Part shown: in pieces, positions 45,310 to 57,255 of the stretch
How positions within the stretch are numbered: the first letter of the stretch is position 1
Layout of the letters: each line of letters starts with the position of its first letter
From: Isoetes taiwanensis
Taxonomy: Eukaryota > Streptophyta > Lycopodiopsida > Isoetales > Isoetaceae
NCBI GenBank assembly: GCA_021234155.1
Contig: JAJEKV010000137.1
Location: 436,001-500,000, forward strand
Direction of reading: 5' to 3'
DNA length: 64,000 bases
Notes under the pieces: model-generated
Database searches by the model: none
What the model saw: only the letters and a program-made list of their open reading frames with translations
Told to the model about the DNA's origin: nothing
Made by a program: the position numbers and the translations under genes

Positions 45310-45639
45310 GTACTTTTCAACCCTCTTCTTCTGGAACCACCATATGATGCAATTTAATATTGGAACTGTTATTTTCCAGCAAGGTCTAGCAAGCTTGAAC
45401 AATCAGGTACACCACTTACTTCTTCATTTGGGTGTGTTGTAAGTTATGTGTAGGAAATTTGTCTTTGCTAGTTTCGAGTTGTGGTGGATAATTTCAGTTC
45501 CACGATGAGTATGTAGCTCCAAATGTGTTACAGATGTAGTCATATGGTGCCAATTATATGTTAATAATGTAGTTTGTAGCATATGTAGTGTCACATATAG
45601 TACCAAACGTGGTACCTTATCTGAATAGTGAATTGGCTT

Positions 45640-46135
45640 CCATATGTTTCTATACTTAGTGTCATATGTGATGTTAGATATGGTGATACTTGTGAATGGT
45701 GGATTGTCTGCCATATGTGGTGCCAACTGCTGCGCTAAATATTGCACCACGCTATCTGCCACATATGGGGTGGTGGATGCCTGCCGGATGTGGTGCCTTC
45801 TTTGCATTGTGTCTAATGTGGCACCACTATGGATCCACATTTTGCACCACTATGGATCCACATTTTGCACCACATGTGGTGTCTTTGACGCCATTTGTGG
45901 TGCGAAGTAATGGATTGCCATATGTGGTGCCTTGGGTGCATTGTGGTGCCATAGGTGGTGTGTCATGTGGCACCAGTTTGGTGCCACATGCCACACCACA
46001 TGTGGTGAATATGACGCCACCCTGGTGCCACATGCCACACCACATGTGGTGAATATGACGCCATTTGTGGTGCAAAGTTTGTCATGATGGAATTTGTGGT
46101 GTGTAAAGTGGTGCATGTTGTGTCATGTGGTACTA
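45640..46135. repeat. Degenerate minisatellite of CATGTGGTG words
   Basis: Words of the type 'ccatatgtggtgcc' and 'caccacatgtggtg' recur irregularly. Two longer units ('tggtgccacatgccacaccacatgtggtg') are directly repeated at about 45980 and 46023, and 'ttgcaccactatggatccacat' is repeated at 45840-45870. The word itself is palindromic, so both strands look alike. Confidence 0.8.
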
Positions 46136-47929
46136 ACCTTGGATTACTTTCCAGTTGAATTCAACAGGACACTGGGAGAATGGATCAACTCTACAAGATC
46201 AGAAGTGATTCAGTGTAAGGCAAGATCAGAAGTGATTCAGTGTAAGTCTACTCAGCCTCTTGAGGTACTTCATAACAAAATTCCTGAAGTGCTTAGTATA
46301 ATTGTATTCTCAATGACAAATTTTATGTTCACTTTGCGGGATTTGTAATCAACGCTGCATTGAGAATTGTTGTCATGAATTTTCTACAAACATGGGTACA
46401 AGCTTTAGGTGTGAGTAGGGAGGATCAAAAGCAACTTCAAGCTACTGAGGCACTTACAGGTGAGCACTTATAGGTAGCTTAGTTTACATGCTAAGGGCCT
46501 GATGTAAGGGACAGATGCCAATTAGGATTAGTGGACTTCCTAATCTTTCACCCTGGCTTAGTCTCTTTCGTTTGTCCTGTTTGATGTGTCTAATTTGCCC
46601 CCTAGGATGAGGTCGCTCACTCATTTTAGGTGGCGAATTAGATACATCAAGCAGAAACTTCAAAAGAGAGTAAGCCCTGCTTAGTCTCCTTCGTTTTCTG
46701 CTTGATGTATCTAATTTGCCCCTAGGATGACATCGCCACTTTCGTGGCGAATTAGATACATCAAGAAAACTTCGAAAAGGGAGTAAGCCCACATAAAACA
46801 AGATCCCCGGCTGGCTTAGTCTCTTTTTTGCTTGTCCCGTTTGTTGTATCTAAAGTGTCTTGTCTAATCTGCTCATACCGGTGGCAATGACTTTGTGAGT
46901 CCATATAGCACACCAAAAAGGGAATTATTTTCTACCCTCAAAGGTAACCAAGTCTTGTTTGATGCAATTGGGATATGTAGCTTACTTCTTCATCCCTACT
47001 TTGTAGATATAGAGGTACAATGTGGTCAGGTAGGGGGACAAGACACTGACACCCCTTCGAAAGCATTAGACACAGATAGAAACTCGGGCAAATCAGAAGA
47101 TGCATCAGGTTACAGGAAGTCGGACAAATCGGTAGATGTCAACAAATTAGTAGGTGCATCAAGTCAAGCTCCGATGGGGTGCTCAAACCGACAACAATCG
47201 CCGGATCGCCAGATGCATTAAGTCATGCTCCACATCAATCACGCCAAATCGGCCAGATGCATCATGTTATGATCCGAACAAATCGTTTGGTGAATGTAAG
47301 TCACAAGGTAACTTCCAACCTTTTGTGCCCTTTGCTCTTCTTTTTAATTTGACCCATATAGTTACCGAATCATTAAATTTTTGCAGTGCCGTGAGAAAAA
47401 AGCAAGAGCAGATTCAAGCAAAAGACACCTCCAAGACATTTCAAGCATATATGTGTCTTGCTATATGTGTCTTTTGTAAAGCATGTTGTGGCTGCAAGAT
47501 GTCTGAGACTTGGACATACTATCCCAATGCAAGGTGAGTTCGTAAATTTGAAGGTATTACTCATCCAATGTGAGGCCTGATATGTTTGTTGCAGGGTGTA
47601 CCAATTTCTAGTTGCGAGCTGTTGGACACGCGCAGAATGATGATTGATGTTGTGAAGCACGATTCTTTGTAGTAATGAAGTCGAGGTTGACGGATCAATA
47701 GATCTTTACTTGTAATCACATGTTTGTATTATTGTAACCAAAGAGGTTATTCTTGTAACCTATTCTTTCATTGACACTCTAATGTACATTGTTGTATACT
47801 ATTGTATACAATAGACTTTTCTGGCTGACCAGAGCAACACTCTGGTGGAGTTCAAATCTCCAGAAGAAATTGATGTATTCAAAGATTCATGACAATGTGG
47901 TGTTACATGTCGTGATAGATGTGGTGATG
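46136..47929. other. Mostly non-coding, possible exon scraps
   Basis: A 21-bp duplication 'agatcagaagtgattcagtgtaag' lies at 46196-46245. A frame at 47386-47537 preceded by 'ttttgcag' and followed by 'aaggtgagt' could be an exon (KKQEQIQAKDTSKTFQAYMC...). I cannot assign it. The hairpin array at 46555-46870 is listed separately. Confidence 0.35.
46555..46870. repeat. Array of about 120-bp hairpin units
   Basis: Two full units and a partial third start 'gcttagtctc' at about 46556, 46680 and 46814. Each full unit folds on itself: 'cttgatgtatctaatttgcc' pairs with 'ggcgaattagatacatcaag', and 'cttagtctc..tcg' pairs with the unit end 'gagtaag'. The inner part of the second unit (cgccac...gtggcg) forms its own small stem. 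Confidence 0.8.
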
Positions 47930-48600
47930 CAAATAGTGCATGTGGTGAATCATGTGGTGCATTTGGTGAACCATGTGGTGAATCATGTGGTGAATCATAG
48001 GTGGCATGTTGGAGCTTACGTGGCATGTTGGAGCCTAGGTGGCATGTTTGAGCCACCTTGGCATGTTTGAGCCTAGGTGGTATATTTGAGCCACCTTGGC
48101 ATGCTTGAGCCTTTACATGACCTTTGTTACATGTTTGACTTTCATTGACCAACATGTTTGGTGATGCAAATGGTGCATGTGGTGAATCATGTGGTGCATT
48201 TGGTGAATCATGTGGTGAATCATAGGTGGCATGTTGGAGCTTACGTGGCATGTTGGAGCCTAGGTGGCATGTTTGAGCCACCTTGGCATGTTGGAGCCTA
48301 GGTGGCATATTTGAGCCACCTTGGCATGCTTGAGCCTTTACATGACCTTTGTTACATGTTTGACTTCCATTGACCAACATGTTTGGTGATGCAAATGGTG
48401 CATGTGGTGGATCATGTGGTGCATTTGGTGAATCATGTGGTGAATCATAGGTGGCATGTTGGGGCTTACGTGGCATGTTGGAGCCTAGGTGGCATGTTTG
48501 AGCCACCTTGGCATGTTGGAGCCTAGGTGGCATGCTTTCGGGTCTATGTGGCATGCTTGACCCTTTCTTGTGGCATGTTGGAGCCTAGGTGGCATGCATG
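47930..48600. repeat. Higher-order repeat, period about 225 bp, 2.7 copies
   Basis: Each period has a CATGTGGTG-type part, 'cataggtggcatgttggagc' (47997, 48221, 48446), several 19-bp units (ggcatgttggagcctaggt or ggcatgtttgagccacctt), and a unique piece 'acatgacctttgttacatgtttgac'. The 19-bp unit is the same as in the block at 50.4-51.7 kb. Confidence 0.9.
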
Positions 48601-48770
48601 CAAACGCCCCTTTCCTCTTACTCCTCATTCCCAAAATCGTATGGATGCCTACAATTTGCATCCCTTTTATTCCCAAAATTCTGCCCTGCGCAGCTTCATT
48701 TCGTCCCCATCGCCTATTCCGCCATCTCCTTCACTCCTTCCCCATTCCGTCCATCTCCTTCACTTCCGCC

Positions 48771-49070
48771 ATGGCCAAGTTCAAGACTACACTCATGGGA
48801 ACACTATCCCGCCATTGTGCTTGCTCCTTCGCGGCCCGCACGGTCGGGAATCCGTGGCTTCCTCAAGGAGGATCCGTGTCTTCCTCCACCGCAGGAGGCC
48901 GCCCTTCTGATGGTGGCCAAGTTCACTCCACCGAGGTGGAGAAGCTCATCATGGATCATCAAGCCGCCGCCGTTCAAGCGGGTGCTCGAGTGGGTGCATG
49001 CGAGGTTATGATGGCGAGGAGCGACTCCTCGAAATTAAGATGTATGCTGCGGGACGACCTCCATATATAG
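48771..49070 (+). CDS. Doubtful 99-residue open frame in a G+C-rich patch
   Basis: An ATG in strong context (cgccATGGcc) opens MAKFKTTLMGTLSRHCACSF and ends at 49070. The interval is clearly richer in G+C than its neighbours, but an overlapping frame is also open, and neither resembles a family I know. It may be a captured gene fragment. Confidence 0.22.
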   Translation: MAKFKTTLMGTLSRHCACSFAARTVGNPWLPQGGSVSSSTAGGRPSDGGQVHSTEVEKLIMDHQAAAVQAGARVGACEVMMARSDSSKLRCMLRDDLHI

Positions 49071-50411
49071 AGCTCAAGATGGCCCCCTTTGATTAGTTTA
49101 GATTTGTATTGTAATCCCCTGGTTTCAATTTTTTTGGCAATAGTCCTTGTGACTATTCTTTGTAAAGGCTTTTCATTAATGATGAACTTGTTTTGCAATA
49201 GTCCTTGTTTTGCAATAGAACTTGTTTTGCTTTAAGCGCTCTCTCGAAGTTTCCACTTTGTTCTTTCGCTTAATTGAACTTTTGTCATTAATTATAAAAT
49301 GCAAACAAGGAATTTGAAGGTAGAATCTATGATCTGCACACTAACAAAATATGGTAACCAGCTCAGCAAATAGGAAAATATGAGATGGGTGGCTCGGGTT
49401 CAAAAGAAATAGAGTTCAAAAGAAACTGAAAAGAAAAACACAGAATTCCCTGAAGCAAAAGTTAGTGGCCTTGCAAGAATCTTTGCACAAAGCAGAGCTC
49501 AATGAATTTTGGCCTCATATCAATTCAGGGACCTAATTTGGGATCCATATATTGCTGTCACCAAAATCAGTCAAGATACTATCAGAAATCTGAGAGCCAT
49601 TCCATTTTCTGACCGGGTCAAAAAATGGTCAATGCCCCTGGCTGATTATGGTGAAAGCTGTGGTGAAAAATGTGGTGAAAACTGTGGTGAAGCTGTGGTG
49701 ATGCAAACATTGTTTTTATATTTCAAAGGGAGAAAAATACATATGGAAATCTACCACACCCGGTAGAATAGTTCATACTTCTTATGAAATGAAGTATGCA
49801 GAAAAATCAGGGAAAACTATAACCCTGAGCTTCTAGTATTATCAAAATGCATTAGAGATATAATAATAGCTGTTTTGAAGAGGTTAATGATGACATACAG
49901 ATTCTCGGGCCTCAATCGGATCCCCGCATTGTGAGATCCAGAACTCTTCTTCTTCCAAGTATGTCCAAGATTTCATCAAGTTTTTCTCACTGAATAGTTG
50001 GTGAAATCCAAAGAACACTAAAACATGAGCTTCTCGTTTCGCTCCCCCACTTATGATACAGATTCACAAAGTATTGTCTCAGGTTGTTGTGTCTCCATGC
50101 AGCTGGCCTGTTGAGCACTTTTTTAATGGCTGAAGCATGAATCATTTCCTGCTTTAGTTCGATGAACATATCCTCTTCCTCAAGCATGGGGAGAGCTGCG
50201 AACTCATCCTCAGAATCATACGCCACCCCTGAACCCCCGTGGCCGCACTCTGTTTCAAGTTAAGTCTCCTGACTGCATCTGTGTAAAACAACATCATTAG
50301 TAATAAGAAAGGCAACCGCCTATCACTGCCTTGGCTTCTAATTCTTTAAGCCCATCAGGAATTAACCTATGTTTTAAGCCTAGAATACCTCGGAATTCAT
50401 GGGTCCTCCGC
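49071..50411. other. Non-coding
   Basis: A short 'tgtggtgaaaactgtggtgaa' tract at 49648-49705 belongs with the CATGTGGTG minisatellite words. No gene is seen. Confidence 0.45.
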
Positions 50412-51704
50412 CCTAGGTGGCATGTTGGAGCCCACGTGGCATATTTGCTTGGCAAGTTGGAGCATAGGTGGCATGTTGGAGCCCACGTGGCATGTTTGAG
50501 CACGTTGGAGCCTTGGTGGCATGTTTGAGCCATTTTGTCATGTTGGAGCCTAGGTGGCATGTTGGAGCCACCTTGGAATGTTTGAGCCTAGGTGGCATGT
50601 TAAAGCCACCTTGGCATGTTGGAGCCCACGTGGCATGTTTGAGACACCTTGGCATGTTGTAGCCTAGATGGCATGTTGGAGCCTAGGTGGCATGCTAGGT
50701 GGCATGTTGAAGCCCACGTGGCGTGTTGGAGCGTAGGTGGCATGTTGGAGCCGTAGGTGGCATGTTGGAGCCTACGTGGCATGTTTGAGCCACCTTGGCA
50801 CGCTTGAGCCTAGGTGGCATGTTGGAGCCACCTTGGCATGTTGGAGCCTAGGTGACATGTTGGAGCCTAGCTGGCACATTGGAGCCTAGGTGGCATGCTA
50901 CAGCTCACGAGGCATGTTGGAGCCTAGTTGGCATGTTGGAGCCTACGTGGCATGTTGAAGCCCAGTGGCATGTTGGAGCCTAGGTGGCATATTTGAGCCA
51001 CCTTGGCATGCTTGAGCCTAGGTGGCACGTTGGAGCCAACTTGGCATGTTGGAGCTCACGTGGGCATGTTGGAGCCCGGTGGCATGTTGGAGCCTAGGTG
51101 GCATGTTGGAGCCTAGGTGGCATGTTTGAGCCACCTTGGCACGCTTGAGCCTAGGTGGCATGTTGGAGCCACCTTGGCATGTTGGAGTCTAGGTGGCATG
51201 TTGGAGCCTAGGTGGCACGTTGGAGCCTAGGTGGCATGCTAGAGCTCACGAGGCATGTTGGAGCCTAGTTGGCATGTTGGAGCCTACGTTGCATATTGGA
51301 GCCTACGTGGCATGTTGGAGCCTAGGTGGCATGTTAGAGCCACCTTGGCACGCTTGAGCCTAGGTGGCATGTTGGAGCCACCTTGGCATGTTGGAGCCTA
51401 GGTGGCACGTTGGAGCCTAGGTGGCATGCTAGAGCTCACGAGGCATGTTGGAGCCTAGTTGGCACGTTGGAGCCTACTTGGCATGTTGAAGCCTTGGTGG
51501 CATGTTGGAGCCTAGGTGGCATATTTGAGCCACCTTGGCATGCTTGAGCCTAGGTGGCACGTTGGAGCCAACTTGGCATGTTGGAGCTCACGTGGCATGT
51601 TGGAGCCCCAGGTGGCATATTGGAGCCTAGGTGGCATGCTGGGTGGCATGTTGGAGCCCAGGTGGCATGTTGGAGCCTAGGTGGCATGTTATAGCCTAGG
51701 TGGC
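50412..51704. repeat. Large 19-bp minisatellite, roughly 65 units
   Basis: Units of the two main types 'ggcatgttggagcctaggt' and 'ggcatgttggagccacctt' alternate with variants (gctcacga, gcccacgt). Longer blocks repeat, for example the block containing 'ccaccttggcacgcttgagc' at about 50791, 51130 and 51342, which shows higher-order duplication. Confidence 0.92.
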
Positions 51705-51715
51705 CAGACCCCAGG

Positions 51716-53560
51716 AGACAGACATCACAAAGGTTACCGAGGCAGGCTTTCCTACCAGTGCTCCTCCGGGAGGGCAAATGCCAATGCCTCCCTTCCCAGA
51801 ACCCGGTTTCCCTATCCGACCGTTGAATTCTCCATTCAAGTAACTTGCTTGAGCGGGCTCAAAAAATTCAAGATCATCCGGAGAACATATCAAACCGCAA
51901 AGTGTCCTGCAGTCGACCGTGTAGAAACCCAAATGTTTTGTCGTTCGGGCAGTACAAAGGCTCCGGAATGGAGATTTGACTTCGCCATGTCGTCCCAAAC
52001 AGCGAAATTATCTTGGGGACCAGGTTACACGGTCATTTTTTGCAGCAAAAGAAACACGAACCCTCTACATGGCAGTATTCCGCACCCTCCGTTAAGGCCA
52101 ATTCACTCTGAACGTGTTGGACATGAGCTACTTTGGCTTCTGGAGGCGGGGTGGTCTTCGCCCGCGAAACTGGTCTCCGGGGTAATGTCGATGTTTGAGT
52201 CCATTGGCGGTCGGATCACGCGTTCGGGGTGGGAGAGTTGCCGTCCGTGGCGAGGGGACCTTCGGAGAGGACCTTTGGGTGAACTTCTACGGAAGGTTTT
52301 ATGGCTCCGATCTTAAAGCGTCAATGCCCTCCACTACCTCATGACATTATGCAAGATCCTGGTCCAATCTGACTGGGGTATAGCCTCAAAATGTAAACCA
52401 CGTGCGTTGCTGGGTTATTGTAGGGTTTACGTTATGGAGGTCGAAGTTTTTTTCATTGTATTGAGACATGGTTTGAAAGTTTGTTGAAACAAGAAGCAAT
52501 AGAAACCGGCCGAAAATGGGGTTTGGATTTACCGAAGGCGTGCTTTCCTACCGCTGTTCCCTCCGGAGGGCAAATGCCAATGCCTCCCCGCCTCGGAAAT
52601 CCAAACCCCATTTCGCCGCTTATTGCTTCGTTTTCAACCGCAGCCTTCTCGCCATGTTTCAAGTGCAATCGATTAAAATCCTCGACCTCCATAACGTGAA
52701 ACCCTACAATAACCGGCAAGGCAATGTGGTTTACGCTTTTGAGGCCATACCCTAGTCGATTGGACCGTGATCTTGCACAATGTCATGAGGTAGTGGGAGG
52801 GCGCTGACTCAAGATTCGAGCCCTAAAACCTTCCAAAAGAAGTTCACCCAAAGGTCCTCTCTCGAAGGTCCCCGCCACGACGGCAACTCTCCCACCCCGT
52901 AAACCGGGTGATCCGACCGCCAACGGACTCAAACATCGACATTACCCCGAGACCAAGTTTCGAGAGCGTAAGACCACCCCCCCTCCCAGAAGCGCCAAAG
53001 TAGCTCATGTCCAACACATTCGTAGTGAATTGGCCTTTAGCGGAGGGTGCTAATACCGCCATGTAGAGGGTTCGTGTTTCTTTTGCTGCAAAAATGACCA
53101 TGTAACTTGGTCCCCGTGGTAATTTCACGCCTTTTGACGACATGGCGGTAAGTCAAATCTCCATTCCCGAGCCTTTGTACTGCCCGACGACAAAACACTT
53201 GGGTTTCTACACGGTCGACTGCAGGACACTTTGCGGTTTGATATGTTCTCCCGGATAGATCTTGAATTTTTTTGAGCCAGCTCGAAGCAAGTTACTTGAA
53301 TGGAGAATTCAACGGTCGGATAGGGAAACTGGGTTCCGGGAAGGGAGGCATTGGCATTTGCCCTCCCGTGAGGAGCACCGTAGGAAAGCCCGCCTCGTAA
53401 ATCCAAACCCCATTTCGCCGGGCTTATTGCTTTTGTTTTCAACTGCAGCTTCTCGACCATGTCTCAAGTGCAACTGAATAAAACTCGACCTCCATAACGT
53501 AAACCCTACAATAACCTAGCAACGCACAGGGTTTACGTTTTGGAGGCCAAAAACGTGGTC
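51716..53560. mobile_element. Long foldback with inverted arms of about 650 bp
   Basis: 51735-52400 pairs with about 53405-52760 in reverse ('gacttcgccatgtcgtcc' against 'gacgacatggcggtaagtc', 'cagtcgaccgtgtagaaaccc' against 'gggtttctacacggtcgactg'). A central 360 bp contains a smaller inverted pair, and the word 'gagggcaaatgccaatgcctccc' occurs three times. Each arm keeps pieces of the same decayed protein (NVLDMSYFG, MSMFESVGGRITR), now full of stops. I do not recognise it. A diverged single copy lies at 23460-23760. Confidence 0.75.
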
Positions 53561-53820
53561 AACTTCTTTGATAACTAGGTGGACCATTTCTAAACATGCA
53601 TGGGGAGCCATGAGAACTGAAATAACAGAGTTTCGATCTAGTCGCCAATCCGAGTGACCCCAAACAATTTTGCTACTGCATAAGGCGCTCTACACCTTTA
53701 ATTGCAAAACTAGGAGGAGAATAAATCAAAACCCCATTCTTGCAATTTCTACTGCCTCGTGTTTTCAACAGCAACTGCTCGACCATGTCCCAAGTGCAAC
53801 GGACCAAAGTCTCTTAGGAG

Positions 53821-54267
53821 TGTTAGCCTAAAACCTGGAATTTTAGTCTAACCTCAAGGAAGCTCAAACAAAATGGTTAGGACCTCCAGATCACTTAGGG
53901 TGATCAATCCTTAACATATGAAGCGAGAAAAGTCATTTTGGAATGCTGGTCTTTTCAAAATCACTACAGTCCCTGAAACTGAAAAAACTGTCAGAGCAAA
54001 AACTGACCTAGAAGACACACCTTTTGAGATTTTTGGGATCTGGTTGGTGGTACAGATGGTCAACAATCAGAGGAAATTCCTGGTGAAAGTTTGGCTTGAT
54101 TTGGATAAAGGAAGGTCAAGAAAACCGAGGTCAAAGTCAGGTCAAAAAGTTGGCCAGTGCCAAAACAGAGAGCCAAAATTTGCAGATGGAGTTTGACAAG
54201 GAATTTTGAGTTGAAATCTGTGCAGGCAAATTCAAAATAGTCTCTAGATCACTTGCATAAGTTTTAA
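53821..54267 (-). repeat. Element C left (3') LTR, portion shared with the right LTR
   Basis: It starts at TGTTAGCC after 'ctcttaggag'. The shared part ends at 'taagttttaa'. The LTR probably continues past this point, since no CA end or polypurine tract is found here; a TATA word at 55132 suggests it reaches about 55.2-55.3 kb. Confidence 0.8.
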
Positions 54268-57255
54268 ATAGCAAAAAGATGTTTTAGTTTTTTCTGAGAA
54301 TAGCCAAAGCCTCAAGAAAAAGGCAACCACTATAACAGTTATGAAGAAAAATCTTGTTATAGGTTTTCTTGGGATGTATAGGCTCCTAGGATCATTATGA
54401 GGATGAAATATAACTATTTGAATGGGATATAACTTGAAGTAAATATTTTGGCTTTGTATTTTGGTTTTTTAACTTTAACAAACAATACAAGATTTCACAA
54501 GATAAATGAATAATGATGACAATAATTTTCCAGGCAAAGAATGTATATTATAGCAAGATAATACAGAAAGGTCCAATAGTATTAAAAGGTATTCCCCAAA
54601 TAATGATGCTTGAGAGCAGATTCCAGAGCAGTCTGAGCTTCTAGGAAGCCTCAAACTACCCAAAAAGCAAAATGAAGAAATTTCTTGAGTTGCAGTTGAA
54701 GCGTTTTGATGTCAAACAAGTCACGCCATGGTAGATCTTCAATTTCGAGCAGAATAGAACACAATTTGAACAGAGCAGAACAAGATAATATCAAAATGTC
54801 GAATGCGCCAAGATCACAGAGGTCTATCTCTGAGGGGACGTGCTGATTTGATCTGTATTCCTGACTTAAGAATTGTTCTTCCCAAAAGCTAGCTCGGCCG
54901 AGTGATTTTAGGCCAAAATTTGAGCAATTTCTAACGGATCAAGTGCCACAGAGGATCCCCAAGGTCTCGGAAAAGAGTCAGGAGATAATTTCGGGTGAAA
55001 ATTGGCGGGATTCAATCAAATTTAGGCACGAATTGGCCGGATTTAGCAGGCTCCCCTATTTTTTAGGGTTCATCGAAAAAATTCTTGAATGCCATATATC
55101 CCACAGGCTAAAATGGTTCTGGAGGCTCCTGTATATAAGGCATAATGCTGACTCAGTTAATAACTGTGCGTGCCACGCAGAGGGGACACCCAGCCCGACG
55201 CCCTGCTGCCACGTGGAAATGAGAATGAAAATGGGGGGGTTGGTTGACGTGGAATGATGTAGAAATAGATAGGGTAGATAGGCTAGAATAGGTTTTTTTT
55301 TTTTTTTTGGCTTGCATCCCAAGAATCCAAATTTGAAGGCCTTCCCGAGGGTTTTTTCCAAATTTTAAAAGACCAAATTAGCTCTTTTTTGCCAAGCTTT
55401 CCATCTAGAGAGATTTTAGGTCAAACTGAAACATTTGAATTTTGGTCCCTTTTGACCCATGGTCAATGAATCTTTTGCAACTTGGGGATGGTGAAAAAAT
55501 CATGGGAAAAGAATGGGGAAAAGGTGTAAATAGGCTATAAGAGGGTTTAGGAAGATGAAATGAGGGTGAAAATAGAGTTTTCTTGCCTTTGAAGGTTTTC
55601 AAGGTCATTAGGGGGCAATTCTCCAATGAAGGTAAGACCAATAAAAAAATGGGTAGTGGAATGATGAGAAAAGGTCTCGAAAGTGGAAAAAAATGGTGAA
55701 AGAAAGGTTTTAAAAGGTTCATAGGATATAAAAAGGTGGATATAAGATGAGTGGAATGAAGAAAAGATGGGTACCTCTGTAGCACTTGATTTCATCTCAA
55801 ATTGTTTCTAATGCTCAAATCATACCTCATAGTGAAAATAAGTTTGCTCAAAACCTAAGGGTCTTCCAAACATCTATAAGGGTCTTCCAAACTTCAAGGC
55901 TAAAATAAGAGCACATTTCACTTCCAAGATGGCATCCTCATGTGTGTGACTTCAAAACTACTAATGCAACTCAAGTAAGCTTCATAAGGTTGAATTTTGG
56001 TAAAATGCCTTGTGGCTCCTTGATAAACTTGCTATAGCCTTTGCCTGGTCTTCAAATCAAAGGAAAAAATGTTAAACAAATGGGAATGTGTCTAGAAAGG
56101 TGCTTTACCTCAAGGAAAAGATTAGGCTATAAAAGGAGATCCCAAATGCCTTCCAAACTTGGTCAAATGTCTTCCAAACTCTAATGGGATCACAATAGCC
56201 TGGAACTTTTCCTTAGAGGAAATATAGATGAAACAAAAGTTTTGATACATAGATGCTAGTCCATGTTGCCAAAAATGGGCAACATCTCCTCAAAGGAAAG
56301 AATAGGCTGGTCCCCTCAGCCTAACAGATGTAAACTTAGACTGAGGCTCTTCAGATACTGGTGCAGGTGACAGAATGATGTAGAATAATGAAAGTGAGTG
56401 GTATGAGTATGAGATGAACTCTGCTATGGTGGAAATGTGGTGCAGAGCATTGTAGGGAATGATAATGAAAGGATAGAAGGCTGAAATGGAATGTAAGGCA
56501 ACTTATAGGTAGATGGAAATGGAAGAGAAAAGAATGAACCTGCATATGACAGTAAAATCAAAGTTATGAGTGCCAAGCAAGATATGGAAGATTATATATG
56601 GATAGCACTCTAGAACTCCAAGGAGGAAGCAAGGTCTTATGAGGAATAAGCCAGTTTAGAAGACAGATGAAATGTTTTAACAAATGGCCCTGTCATGACA
56701 ACATAGAACTCATTAGGAGGTAATAATCAAAGTCTTGTCCCCTGTGGACACATCCCCTATGACTAAACGAAAACAAACACTATTAAACCTCAAAGGAAAT
56801 ATGCAAATCAAAAGAAATTTTAAAGCCTCAACTTTAAGCTATAAACTAACCTATTCTAAGCTAGAACAAATGTTTATATAGAAGTGAATAGGCTTAAGCA
56901 GGCATGCTGGGGCCAATATCTTTTAAGGTGTTGAATATTAATAGGGTTTGGCAACTCTAAACCTGTACCAAGATCTGTCAATCTATAAGATGAGCAGCCA
57001 GCCTCCTCTAAAATCTGATAAGGACCCTCCCGTGGGTTTTCAAACTTGGAAAGCTTTACATCATCAAAGATTCCACTTCAAAACTAATTCCATAGGTGCA
57101 AACTTATCTTGTAGTTTGTGAGCAGCCTTGAAAGTCAGCTTGCACTCTTAGCCTTCTTCAAAGAAGTTGTAATTTTCTGCAACAAACCTTTCTTCATCCA
57201 ATTTTAACAGAACTTCATATACCGTGCTTCAAAGCTTCCGTGTAAAAACTCCAAC
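54268..57255. other. Probable rest of the 3' LTR plus non-coding 3' part of element C
   Basis: There is no gene. A T-run at about 55292-55308 is present. Open frames on the minus strand at 55405-55795 are low-complexity (pyrimidine-rich strand) and are not taken as coding. Confidence 0.45.
55132..55138 (-). promoter_or_regulatory. Candidate TATA box in the element C 3' LTR
   Basis: The minus strand reads CCTTATATACAGGAGCCTCC, a TATA box followed by a G+C-rich start region as in plant LTR promoters. The matching region is absent from the truncated 5' LTR. Confidence 0.4.

Noticed and set aside
47799-48554. A 251-codon minus-strand open frame across the minisatellite
   Set aside because: It consists of the repeat itself. 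The period of about 225 bp is a multiple of three, so one open unit stays open when copied.
47930-51704. Regular repeats considered as a CRISPR-like array
   Set aside because: The units abut without unique spacers of constant length, and the setting is a plant nuclear genome with no cas-like gene.
51681-52316. A 211-codon plus-strand frame running from the minisatellite into the foldback
   Set aside because: It joins repeat DNA with decayed foldback sequence. The opposite arm shows stops in the same protein.
55405-55795. Minus-strand frames rich in Phe, Leu, Ser and Pro
   Set aside because: They come from a purine-rich tract read on its pyrimidine strand and lie in the non-coding tail of element C.
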